Shown here: one piece after another, positions 1-7,930 of the stretch
Layout: each line of letters begins with the position of its first letter
Numbering within the stretch: position 1 is the stretch's first letter
From: Streptacidiphilus carbonis
Lineage (GTDB): Bacteria; Actinomycetota; Actinomycetes; Streptomycetales; Streptomycetaceae
Assembly (NCBI RefSeq): GCF_000787775.1
Contig: NZ_BBPM01000020.1
Location: forward strand, 54,910-95,809
Length of the DNA: 40,900 nt
Direction: 5' to 3'
The notes under the pieces: model-generated
The model's input: only the letters and a program-made list of their open reading frames with translations
Databases searched by the model: none
What the model was told of the DNA's origin: nothing
Position numbers and translations under genes: made by a program

Positions 1-714
1 GGGGCTGGGGTGGCCGGCGGCGTCCGCCCGCCAGACCCGCCAGGCGCCGCGGCGGCGGCCGCGCCCCGCCGCCGCCACCGTCAGCAGCGCGGTCAGCCGG
101 GCCCCCGGCCATCCCGCCACGTCGTCCAGCCGGGCCGAGGCCCAGCCGAAGCGCAGGTAGCGGGGCGAGCGATGGCCCACCATGGCGTCCAGGGTGTTCA
201 CCGCGCGGAACGCCAGCAGTCCGGGCGCACCCGCCGCCGCACCCCACACCAGCGCGTTCACCACCGCGTCGGCGGTGTTCTCGGCCACCGACTCCACCAC
301 CGCACGGGCGATCTGCTGCTCCGTCAGCTCCCGGGGGTCGCGGCCGCAGAGGTAGGGGAGCCGCTCCCGCGCGGCCGCCAGGTCGCCGGACTCCAGCGCT
401 TCGCCGATCGTCCGCGCCTCGCGGACCAGGGACGCGCCGCCGAGCACAGTCCAGGCGGCCCCGGCGGTGAACAGCGCCGCCCCGGCCGGGGTGGAGCGCA
501 GAGCGCGGTCGGTGCACCGCGCCGCGACGGCGACGGTACTCACGCACAGCGCGGTGAAGACCACGCCGACATCGCGCCGGTCCCGCCACACCAGCCGCTC
601 CAGCGCCCCGGCCGCCCGCCCGAACCCGGCCACCGGATGTCCGCGCCTGGGATCGCCGAAGGCAGCGTCGGCCGCGTAGCCCGCTGCGAGCCCCAGGGCG
701 GTCGTCGCCCGCAC
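1..714 (-). CDS. cobD: Adenosylcobinamide-phosphate synthase CobD/CbiB (C-terminus beyond window)
   Basis: CobD/CbiB is an integral membrane enzyme of late adenosylcobalamin synthesis; it joins the aminopropanol arm to adenosylcobyric acid. Reading the minus strand from GTG at 714 gives an unbroken frame of 238 codons to the window edge. It carries the family blocks in order: GDPRRGHPVAGFG near residue 20, VESVAENTADAVV, RAVNTLDAMVGH and FGWASARLDDVAGW. The family is usually a little over 300 residues, so roughly the last quarter is missing. The GTG start gives the expected MRATTALGLAAGY N-terminus but has no good ribosome binding site; a 21-codon ORF ends five bases upstream and may couple translation. 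A cobalamin riboswitch lies about 115 bases upstream on the same strand, so expression should fall when B12 is plentiful. The identification is firm; the exact start is not. Confidence 0.9.
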   Translation of the reverse strand, partial: MRATTALGLAAGYAADAAFGDPRRGHPVAGFGRAAGALERLVWRDRRDVGVVFTALCVSTVAVAARCTDRALRSTPAGAALFTAGAAWTVLGGASLVREARTIGEALESGDLAAARERLPYLCGRDPRELTEQQIARAVVESVAENTADAVVNALVWGAAAGAPGLLAFRAVNTLDAMVGHRSPRYLRFGWASARLDDVAGWPGARLTALLTVAAAGRGRRRGAWRVWRADAAGHPSP

Positions 715-719
715 CGCCG

Positions 720-785
720 TCAGCCGAAGATCTGGGCAGCGGCGGGGACGACAGCTGGAGGTGGTGACGTGACGGAAGCGCGCAT
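720..785 (-). CDS. Possible 21-codon leader ORF between riboswitch and cobD
   Basis: An ATG at 785 opens a 21-residue frame (MRASVTSPPAVVPAAAQIFG, then TGA). It ends five bases before the GTG of cobD. A GAGGA-like sequence lies about 12 bases before the ATG, which is longer than ideal. Since cobD lacks a clear binding site, translation of this small frame could deliver ribosomes to it. There is no family to compare it with, and it may simply be chance in GC-rich leader RNA. Confidence 0.2.
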   Translation of the reverse strand: MRASVTSPPPAVVPAAAQIFG

Positions 786-824
786 GGCGGTGGATGTCCT
801 CACTCAGGGTCCGCGCCCTGGATC

Positions 825-1035
825 GACGAACCGGGGGCGAGAGTCTCCTGGCTTCCGGATCGACGCGCTCCCGGGCCTTCCCGCAGCTGCCGCGACCTGG
901 ACCAGGTGCGACCGCCGCCGTGGCCGTCGTTCGAGAGCGCTCCCCGGTGACAGTGGCGGGACCGCGCCGGACTGGGGGTCTCCCCCTTCACCGGCTTCCT
1001 CTCCATGCCTCCGTTTGGCCTGCTGATACCACCAC
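825..1035 (-). promoter_or_regulatory. Cobalamin (adenosylcobalamin) riboswitch upstream of cobD
   Basis: The minus strand shows the conserved cobalamin aptamer blocks in the right order and spacing: GGAAGCCGGTG (989-999), then GCGGTCCCGCCACTGT (950-965), and about 95 bases later the B12 box GAAGCCAGGAGACTC (841-855). Between the first two is a GGGGG/CCCCC stem. Downstream, CAGGG and CCCTG around 807-822 could form a small expression-platform hairpin. In this family ligand binding usually blocks translation or elongation, here of cobD. The aptamer starts only about 25 bases after the stop codon of the large upstream gene, so its promoter is either inside that gene or shared with it. The limits are approximate. 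Confidence 0.9.
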
Positions 1036-1051
1036 GCCGCCGGACCGAGCG

Positions 1052-4000
1052 TCAACCGGCGGCGGGCCCGTCGACGCAGTGCTCCAGCAGGTCGGTCAGG
1101 CTGCCGTGGCCGTCCCAGCCGGGGTCACGGCCCGTCAGCGCCGCGCCCAGGCGGCCCCACAGCACCGGATCGGTCCCCAGGATCAGCGGCGCCTGCTCCG
1201 CCAGTGTGGCGAGCGCCACGCGGGTGGCGTGCGGCAGGTCGTCGCGCTCCAGCGCACCGGAGAGGTACATCAGCACCCGGGCCGCGGGGGCGGTGCGTAT
1301 GAGCAGGTCCGCACCGTCGAGCAGACCTGCCCCGAGTGCGCCGTCCAGCAGGTGGGCGACCAGGCCGTCGCTCAGCCTCCCGAAGCCCTGGGTGCTCCGG
1401 GCCCGCAGGAGCCGGCCGGGGCCGTCCAGCAGCTCCAGGTCGTCGGCGGGCCGGAGCAGCGCGAGGTTGCGCTGCAGCACGTCCTCCGGCGTCTGCGGAC
1501 GCTGTATCAGCCGGGCCCAGGAGGTGAACGGCCGGGCGGCGTGCTCGGCCTCCAGCAGGTCCCAGTCCACCTCGAACGGCAGCTCGTCGAAGAGCCGGTT
1601 GTACGGACCCGGCCACCGCTGCGCGTCGATCCGCCGCATCCGGGCCACCAGCCGCTCCGCGCCGAACTCGGCGTCGGCCCTGGCCTGCAGTGTCGCCAAG
1701 GGGTCCGGGGACGCCAGCGCCTTCCGGCAGTCCTGCACCAGCGAGGTCGAGACGCGCCCGGACCGCAGCAGCAGCGCCAGCCGCTCGGGGTCGCCCTGGC
1801 GCAGCAGGCCCAGGCAGCCCAGCAGTTGGTACGGCAGCTCCGCCCTGGGGCCGGTGGCGAACCACCGTTCGATCTCATCCGGGTCCTGGGACCGGTACGG
1901 GGCGACGCCCTCGGGCGCGGTCCGGGTGCCGGTCCAGCGCTGCCACTGCTCCTGGTAGTACGTCAGCAGCTCGGCGGTGCCCTCCGGCAGCCGCGCCAGC
2001 ACGGCCGCCCTGACCCCGGCCGGGGCGTAGTGGAGCAGCGCCTCGCCGGCCGCCCACTCGTAGCAGACCGTGTTGCGCAGGGTGTCCCGGTCGCAGGGGA
2101 CCACCAGATCCTGATCCACCGTCGTCCCGGCGGCCCGCTGCAGCAGCTCGGCCCAGGTCGGCAGCGCGTCGCCGCCGCCATCGCCATCGCCTGCGGCCGG
2201 GACCCGACCGGCCGCCGCGGTGCCCGCGCAGGCGCCCGCGGCGGTGAGCAGCCGCAGCCAGGCCTCGGCGTCCTGGCCCAGCTCCCGGGCCAGCAGGTCG
2301 GCGATCAGCGGCTCCAGCGCCAGGGCCAGGGCCGTTTTCCGGAGCTTGTAGCTCATCGGCAGGGTGTAGCGGGCGGGCACCACCGCCAGCAGGTCCGGGC
2401 CGCGCACCAGACCGCGGGCCAGCGCGGTGTCCGCGTAGTCGGCGACGTCCTGGTCCGGGCCGGCGGCGGACGCGTCGGTGCAGTACCGGCGGAAGGTGCT
2501 GGTGACCAGCTCCCTGGTGTGGCCGCCGTAGACCTGGTCCGGCCGGGGCAGGCGGACCGCGTCGCAGGCGTCGAGCAGCCAGGCCGGGGTGGTCCAGTTG
2601 GGCAGGTCGTAGGAGTCGGTCGCCAGCAGGGCGTGCAGTACCTCGCGGTCCGCCGGCAGCGGCGGCTGGGCGTCGCCGCAGGCCCGGCGCAGCAGGTCCA
2701 GCGCCATCAGCGCCGACTGCGCGACCCTGGGCTGCGGCCGCCGGGGCGTGGGACCGGGCGTGCGCGCGGGCGCGTTCTGCTGATCGCGCTGCGGTTCCTC
2801 CGCCGATCCCCGCTCCGACCCCTCCTCCGATTCGGCCGCCTCCGTGACCGGACCGCTGACCGGACCGCTGACCGGACCGCCCCCCGCCGGCGGTTCGGGG
2901 GCGGGCCCGGCCACCCGACCCGCCGTCAGCACCAGCTCCCGCAGCGACCCCGCGAAGTCGGGCAGCAGCCCCCGCAGCACCGCCCAGGCCTCCGGATGCC
3001 GCTCCGGACCACCGCCCAGGCCCTGCTCGGTCTCGACCGCGAAGTCCCGCAGCAGCTCGTCCGGCACCAACTGGCGGTCCGTGCACCGGTGCAGGACGTC
3101 CAGCGCCCGTCGGGCCGGCCTGGCCACCGCGAACAGGTCGGCCGGGTCGAGCAGGCCCTCCTCGACCGCCGCGACGGCCCAGCCGGCGGAGCCGGGGGCC
3201 AGGGGTTCGGTGGCGAGCCGTTCGGCCGGCGGGGTGAACAGGGTCCGCCGACCCTCCCGGCAGCCGCCGTTCTCGCCCGGCCAGGCCCAGTTGACCAGGG
3301 TGAGCCGGAACAGCGCCCGGTCCTCGTCGGTGGCCTCCTCGTGCCGCAGCAGCTCCTCCAGTGCGTAGGGGGAGTAGGGCGAGGCCAGATGGCCTGCCAC
3401 GATCGCCCGGAAGTCCTGTGCGTAGGGCTCGTTGAGCAGATCGCGGGCGGTGTCGGAGCCGGTGGTGGTCTGCAGTCTGCGGACCAGGGCGGCCGGGTCC
3501 TGGTACTGCTCGCCGGAGCTCCGCAGCAGCTCGGCGCCCTGCTCGTCCGGCAGTTCCAGCGCGGCGTCGACCTGCTTGAGCACCCGGTCCTTCAGCCGCC
3601 GCCTGAGCCCGGGGTCGGCCGTCATCGCCCGTACCGCGTCGGCGCCGTGCCGTTCCCACACCCGTAGCAGGGCGACCTGCTCGGCCACCCCGCGCACGCC
3701 CAGCGCCAGGCCGCGGGCGGTGAGGACCGGATCGCCGCAGCCGATCAGCGGGGCCAGGATCCGCCGGTCGTCGCCGCCGGCCGGCACGCTCTGCGGATGC
3801 CGCCGTGCGATCAGCCGGCGCAGCGACGGGGTGCTGCGGGGATTGGCGAACAGGGCCGCGTCCACCTCCGGGTCGGCGAGGTCGGCCAGCCGTTTCAGCA
3901 GTCGGACGCCGAGCCTGGGACGGCCGGCCAGCGCCGCCCTGGCCCGGGTGTCGCCGTGTGCGATCCCGGCCTCGACCAGCCGCGGTGAGGCCGTCGACCC

Positions 4001-4621
4001 CGAGCCCAGCAACTGCTGCACCAGTGCGTCCGGCAGCGTGGGCAGCAATCGTCCGAATCCCTCGGGCGGCAGCCGGTCCAGCAGGAAGGCCAGTGCGGTC
4101 AGCACGCCAGGGCTCGGCGGGTACCACTCCTCCGGGCCGACGGCGGGTCGGGACCGGGCGGCGAGCAGGTCGGGCAGGGTGCCTCGGTAACCGGAGAGCT
4201 TCTCCTGGAGGCCCTGCCAGTGCTCGGCGTCGGTGCCGAGGAACTCGGCGACCAGCGCCCGCAGTTCGGCGTCGAGGAGCCCCTCGGGATCGTCGGCCCC
4301 GGCCAGCATCCCCGGCACCAGCCGGGCCGGGCGCGCCTCCCTGAGCAGTTCGGAGGCCAGTTGGGCGTCAAGGCCCCCGGCCTCCCTGGCGGCCGCGACC
4401 AGCTTGCCGAGCTGCGGCTGCCGGGGGGCCTCCAGCGAGGCCCGCACGGCGGCCGCGGTCTCCGCGGCCCCGGGCCCCTCGGGCGCCCGCTCCCCGGACC
4501 GCAGGACCCGCTGCAGCCACTCCTCCTGTGCGGCCCGCTCGTTGAGAGCTCCCACGGCACCCCCCGAAACGACTCCGCCGGACCGGTCCGGTCCGACGGA
4601 GTCCATCCGATCACATCCCAC
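1052..4621 (-). CDS. Very large predicted all-helical protein of unknown function (about 1189 aa)
   Basis: I do not recognise this protein. The frame is long, has very strong G/C third-position bias and no signal peptide or membrane segment, so it is probably cytosolic. Residues about 180-290 contain short helical units (for example RARAALAGRPRLGVRLLKRL then DPEVDAALFANPRSTPSLRR) that look like HEAT or leucine-rich-variant repeats. A low-complexity linker rich in G, P, S and E follows near residues 570-640 and includes a triplicated SGPV unit. The C-terminal half is again helical, with a WTTPAWLLDACD block. The start is uncertain: GTG at 4621 lies nine bases after AGGAGG and 14 bases after the upstream gene's stop. 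GTG at 4630 is too close to that site, and GTG at 4555 has a G-rich site of its own. It probably forms an operon with the small membrane protein upstream. Its 3' end nearly touches the cobalamin riboswitch. Confidence 0.75.
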   Translation of the reverse strand: MGCDRMDSVGPDRSGGVVSGGAVGALNERAAQEEWLQRVLRSGERAPEGPGAAETAAAVRASLEAPRQPQLGKLVAAAREAGGLDAQLASELLREARPARLVPGMLAGADDPEGLLDAELRALVAEFLGTDAEHWQGLQEKLSGYRGTLPDLLAARSRPAVGPEEWYPPSPGVLTALAFLLDRLPPEGFGRLLPTLPDALVQQLLGSGSTASPRLVEAGIAHGDTRARAALAGRPRLGVRLLKRLADLADPEVDAALFANPRSTPSLRRLIARRHPQSVPAGGDDRRILAPLIGCGDPVLTARGLALGVRGVAEQVALLRVWERHGADAVRAMTADPGLRRRLKDRVLKQVDAALELPDEQGAELLRSSGEQYQDPAALVRRLQTTTGSDTARDLLNEPYAQDFRAIVAGHLASPYSPYALEELLRHEEATDEDRALFRLTLVNWAWPGENGGCREGRRTLFTPPAERLATEPLAPGSAGWAVAAVEEGLLDPADLFAVARPARRALDVLHRCTDRQLVPDELLRDFAVETEQGLGGGPERHPEAWAVLRGLLPDFAGSLRELVLTAGRVAGPAPEPPAGGGPVSGPVSGPVTEAAESEEGSERGSAEEPQRDQQNAPARTPGPTPRRPQPRVAQSALMALDLLRRACGDAQPPLPADREVLHALLATDSYDLPNWTTPAWLLDACDAVRLPRPDQVYGGHTRELVTSTFRRYCTDASAAGPDQDVADYADTALARGLVRGPDLLAVVPARYTLPMSYKLRKTALALALEPLIADLLARELGQDAEAWLRLLTAAGACAGTAAAGRVPAAGDGDGGGDALPTWAELLQRAAGTTVDQDLVVPCDRDTLRNTVCYEWAAGEALLHYAPAGVRAAVLARLPEGTAELLTYYQEQWQRWTGTRTAPEGVAPYRSQDPDEIERWFATGPRAELPYQLLGCLGLLRQGDPERLALLLRSGRVSTSLVQDCRKALASPDPLATLQARADAEFGAERLVARMRRIDAQRWPGPYNRLFDELPFEVDWDLLEAEHAARPFTSWARLIQRPQTPEDVLQRNLALLRPADDLELLDGPGRLLRARSTQGFGRLSDGLVAHLLDGALGAGLLDGADLLIRTAPAARVLMYLSGALERDDLPHATRVALATLAEQAPLILGTDPVLWGRLGAALTGRDPGWDGHGSLTDLLEHCVDGPAAG
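2845..2880 (-). repeat. Three perfect tandem copies of a 12-bp unit inside the large protein gene
   Basis: The plus-strand unit TGACCGGACCGC occurs three times without a mismatch. Its length is a multiple of three, so copy number can change without a frameshift. It encodes a Gly-Pro-Val-Ser/Thr run in the disordered linker of the large helical protein. Confidence 0.9.
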
Positions 4622-4635
4622 TGACAACACCCTCC

Positions 4636-4914
4636 TCAGGCGGCGTTGTCCTTGCTCGGGGGCAGTTGCTGCGGGGTGCGGACGATCCGCAGCAGTTCGA
4701 CGGTGGGCGACCCGGAGTCGGACGACGCCGGCGCCGGTGCCTGGAGCGGGCCCAGGACCGGTCCCGGGAGCACCTGCCCCTGGACGACCTGGCTGAGGAC
4801 GACCTGCTCACCGGGGCTGGTGGGCGGGCGAAGGACATGGTCTTCGAACCACGACATGCCCAGGATGACGAGCAGGCCGATCGGAGCTATGACGACGCAG
4901 AGAAGGACAGACAT
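4636..4914 (-). CDS. Small single-span membrane protein of unknown function (92 aa)
   Basis: The N-terminus MSVLLCVVIAPIGLLVILGM is one hydrophobic segment with no cleavage site, so this is probably a membrane-anchored protein with a short cytoplasmic or external tail. The tail is Pro/Gly/Gln-rich (LGPLQAPAPASSDSGSP) and ends in a charged PPSKDNAA. ATG at 4914 is the likely start; a GTG two codons upstream (4920) is also in frame. The gene lies just upstream of the large helical protein on the same strand, with AGGAGG right after its stop codon, which suggests an operon. I cannot assign a family. Confidence 0.65.
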   Translation of the reverse strand: MSVLLCVVIAPIGLLVILGMSWFEDHVLRPPTSPGEQVVLSQVVQGQVLPGPVLGPLQAPAPASSDSGSPTVELLRIVRTPQQLPPSKDNAA

Positions 4915-5059
4915 GGGCACCCCAGGCGGTCAGTGCTGCTGCGGTCTTCCGACTACCCCCGGATCCCAGCGTCAGCCACCGCCACCCGTTCCGCATCTCG
5001 GGGAGTCCGCAACCGACTGCGGACAGTGAGACGCCACGCCCGCGTGGGTGCCGCCCGCG

Positions 5060-6496
5060 TCAGTGCCGCCCGGACACCGCGTCCGCGACCCGGGCGATCG
5101 GCGAGGTGGTCGCCCTGCCGCCGCGTTCCTGCCGGTCCGCCGCGTGGTAGGCGGCGTACATGCCGTGCACCCCGATCCAGCGCAGCGGTTCCGGCTCCCA
5201 GCGCCTGACCCGGTGGTTCACCCAGGGCAGCGCGGTCAGACCGGTGTCGGACGCACCGGCCGAGACCTCGCGCAGCACCAGGTCACGGAGGGTCCGCGCG
5301 GCCAGGTTGGTCGTGGTCACCCCGCTGCCGACATAGCCGCCGGCCAGGCCGAGACCGGTGGCCGGGTCCAGCTCCACCGTCGAACACCAGTCCCTGGGCA
5401 CCCCGAGCACCCCCGACCAGGCGTGGTCGATCCGGGCCTGCGCCGCGGCGGGGAAGAAGTCCACCAGGATCGCCCGCAGCTGGTCCACCGTCTTCTGCGC
5501 GGTCAGCCCGTCGTTGTCGGTCCGCGAGCCGAAGCGGTACGGCACGCCGCGTCCGCCCAGGGCGATCCGGTCGTCGGCGGTGCGCTGCGCGTACATGTAC
5601 GCGTGCGCCATGTCGCCCAGGGTCTCCCGGCCGGACCAGCCGACCGCCTCCCAGAAGGCGGGCGGCAGCGGCTCGGTGACCACCATCGAGGAGTTCATCG
5701 GCAGCCAGGACCGCCGCTCCCCGCGCAGGGCCGAGGTGAAGCCCTCGGTGGCCCGCAGCACGAACCGGGCCGAGACGGTGCCCCGCGCCGTCACCGCCTT
5801 CGCCGGTGTGCCGGAATCCCCTGGCACGCTGCGGCCTCCGGGAAGAATGGCGGTGACCGCCGTGTCCTCGTGGATCGACACGCCCATCGCCTCGACCGTC
5901 CGGGCCAGGCCGACCACCAGCTTCGCGGGCTGGATCCGGGCCCCGTGCGGGGTCCAGGAGGCGCCCAGGACGCCGTCCACGTCGATCCGCGCGGCGGCCT
6001 CGGCCGGGCTCAGCAGCTCCAGGTCGGTCTCGCCGAAGGAGTGCTCGTTCTCCACGTAGGCGCCCAGCCGCTCCAGTTGGGCGGGGGTGCGGGCGACCTC
6101 CATCGTTCCGCCCTCGGCGATGTCGGCGTCGATGCCCTCGGCCGCGCAGACCGCGATGACCTCGTCCACCGCGCCGTTCATCGCCTGCTGCATCGCGATC
6201 GCGCCGGGCTTGCCGTACCTGCGCGCGAAGACTCCGCGGCCCGCGAAGCCGTTGTAGAGCCAGCCGCCGTTGCGGCCGGACGCGCCGTAGCCGCAGAAGC
6301 GCTGCTCCAGGACGGTGACGCGCAGGCTCGGATCGGCCTGCTTCAGGTAGTACGCGGTCCACAGACCGGTGTAGCCGCCGCCGACGATGCAGACGTCGGC
6401 CTCGGCCGAACCGTCCAGCGGTCCGCGCGGGGTGGGGAGCCCGATGGCCGAGTACCAGAACGAGACACCGCCGTTGGCGGTGGCGGACGTGCCCAC
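5060..6496 (-). CDS. FAD-dependent oxidoreductase, DAO family (PuuB/OrdL type)
   Basis: This is a cytosolic flavoprotein of the D-amino-acid-oxidase superfamily, closest in pattern to gamma-glutamylputrescine oxidases and related secondary-amine oxidases. Residues about 29-35 carry the FAD-binding dinucleotide motif (VCIVGGGYTGLWTAYYL). An acidic strand end (VTVLEQ) and the subfamily block GYGASGRNGGW follow. The C-terminal FAD loop is GLGLAGGYVGSGVTTTNLAA. At 478 residues the length fits the family. The frame stays open far upstream, but GTG at 6496 gives the expected short N-terminus (MGTSATANGGVSFWY) and has a GGAAGCAGG site upstream; beyond it the frame is read-through of the divergent gene. 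The substrate (amine, amino acid or glutamylated polyamine) cannot be read from sequence, and no polyamine genes are adjacent. It is divergent from an alpha/beta hydrolase across 222 bases. Confidence 0.88.
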   Translation of the reverse strand: MGTSATANGGVSFWYSAIGLPTPRGPLDGSAEADVCIVGGGYTGLWTAYYLKQADPSLRVTVLEQRFCGYGASGRNGGWLYNGFAGRGVFARRYGKPGAIAMQQAMNGAVDEVIAVCAAEGIDADIAEGGTMEVARTPAQLERLGAYVENEHSFGETDLELLSPAEAAARIDVDGVLGASWTPHGARIQPAKLVVGLARTVEAMGVSIHEDTAVTAILPGGRSVPGDSGTPAKAVTARGTVSARFVLRATEGFTSALRGERRSWLPMNSSMVVTEPLPPAFWEAVGWSGRETLGDMAHAYMYAQRTADDRIALGGRGVPYRFGSRTDNDGLTAQKTVDQLRAILVDFFPAAAQARIDHAWSGVLGVPRDWCSTVELDPATGLGLAGGYVGSGVTTTNLAARTLRDLVLREVSAGASDTGLTALPWVNHRVRRWEPEPLRWIGVHGMYAAYHAADRQERGGRATTSPIARVADAVSGRH

Positions 6497-6718
6497 GGGA
6501 GACCTGCTTCCATGCTGCGGGTGGCTGCGGATAGTGCCCGGCACGCTACCCACGCCCCGGACCAGCGGCAATGCGCACTGTGTCAGAGGTGTGCCGCCGA
6601 CCCGGACACTCCGTCGGATGGCCGCGCACCACTGGCGCGTGCCGCCCCGGAGTACTGGGATGGGGCCCAGCGGGTATGGACGTCGTACCGGCTCGACCGA
6701 CCGACCGTGGGGAGCGAG

Positions 6719-7843
6719 ATGCGCTGGGGACGAACGGCTGTGCTCGCCACGGTCACCGCTGTGGGCGCCGGTGCGGCGGCGCTGCTCGCCGGACGGGTGG
6801 TCTCCGACTTCTCGGTCCGTCCCCGCGGCGCGGCACCGGCAGCGGCCGGCGGTCTGCGGGTGCACTCCCTCGCCGCCGGGCGGGTCGAGCTCACCCGCTC
6901 CTGGGAGACCCAGCGGCCCGGCCGCTACGCCCTGGAGTGGAGCGACGGACACGCCGTGGTGGGCGACGTGGTCGGCACCACCGCCCAGACGGTGGTGCGC
7001 CGGCTGGAGAGCGCCGGGACGGACGGCGCCGACCCGCTGTCCGTCGGCACCACCGTGCGGATCACCCCGCAGGTCCTGACCGGCGACCCGCGCTCCGCCC
7101 TGGGCCTCGAGTTCTCCGAGATCCACGTCCGCGGCGAGCTCGGTCCCATGCCCGCCTGGTACCTGGCCGGTGTGCGCGACCTGTGCGTCATCGCGGTCCA
7201 CGGCATCGGCGCCGACCGCCGCCAGGCGCTGCCGCTGCTGCCGATGCTGACCCGGCTCAAGGCGCCGGTGCTGGTGGTGACCTACCGCAACGACGAGGGC
7301 GCGCCGCGCTCGTCCGACGGCCTCACCCACCTGGGCGAGACCGAGTGGCGCGACGTGGAGGCGGCGATCCGGTTGGCGGTGGACGGCGGCGCCCGCCGCA
7401 TCCTGCTGTACGGCTGGTCGGTCGGCGCCACCATGGCGCTGCAGGCGGCGGCCCGCTCCGACCACCGCGAGGCCGTCCGCGGCCTGGTACTGGACTCTCC
7501 GGTGCTGGACTGGCAGGACACGGTGCGCCGGCAGGCCACCCGGCGCGGAGTGCCGGGACCGCTGGCCGAGTTGGGCATGCGGGCGGCCCAGGGACGCTCC
7601 TCGGTCGACCCGGCCGAATTCGACCGGATCGCCCTCGGCGACGGCCTCACCGTCCCCGTGCTGCTGCTGCACAGCGCCGACGACACCGTCGCGGCCGTCG
7701 GCCCGGCCCGGGCGCTGGCCCGGCGGCGCGAGGAGCTCGTCGTCTACGAGGAGTACGCCGGCGCCGAGCACGAGGCGCTGTGGAACGCGGATCCGCAGCG
7801 CTACGAGGCGACCCTGCTCAGATTCCTCACCCCTCTCCTGTGA
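6719..7843 (+). CDS. Alpha/beta hydrolase with N-terminal membrane anchor
   Basis: This is a serine hydrolase of the alpha/beta fold. The first 30 residues (RTAVLATVTAVGAGAAALLA) form a hydrophobic anchor or signal segment, so the enzyme probably acts at the membrane or outside it. A beta-rich domain of about 130 residues precedes the hydrolase core. The core shows the oxyanion region VHGIG, the nucleophile elbow GWSVGA (Ser), the acid in HSADDTV, and the His in GAEHEALW near the C-terminus, so the catalytic triad is complete. Length is 374 residues. The ATG at 6719 is preceded by GGGGAGCGAG. The family covers esterases, lipases and peptidases, and nothing here fixes the substrate. Confidence 0.85.
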   Translation: MRWGRTAVLATVTAVGAGAAALLAGRVVSDFSVRPRGAAPAAAGGLRVHSLAAGRVELTRSWETQRPGRYALEWSDGHAVVGDVVGTTAQTVVRRLESAGTDGADPLSVGTTVRITPQVLTGDPRSALGLEFSEIHVRGELGPMPAWYLAGVRDLCVIAVHGIGADRRQALPLLPMLTRLKAPVLVVTYRNDEGAPRSSDGLTHLGETEWRDVEAAIRLAVDGGARRILLYGWSVGATMALQAAARSDHREAVRGLVLDSPVLDWQDTVRRQATRRGVPGPLAELGMRAAQGRSSVDPAEFDRIALGDGLTVPVLLLHSADDTVAAVGPARALARRREELVVYEEYAGAEHEALWNADPQRYEATLLRFLTPLL

Positions 7844-7930
7844 CCCTTCCGTCACCATTCCGGGACCCTCCGGACCCCGCCGCGCCTGGGGATGTGACAA
7901 CTGGCCCGCGGACGGGGAAGACTGCACGGC

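Noticed and set aside
794-3667. Open frame of 957 codons on the plus strand opposite the large minus-strand gene
   Set aside because: It reads as an Arg/Gly/Gln/Pro-rich shadow of the antisense gene, crosses the cobalamin riboswitch, and contains no family motif. The minus frame has the proper codon bias.
5048-6718. N-terminal extension of the hydrolase frame back to 5048, and of the FAD gene frame out to 7927
   Set aside because: Each extension lies antisense over the other real gene, with low-complexity composition. Starts at 6719 (ATG with a GGGGAGCG site) and 6496 (GTG) give normal family lengths.
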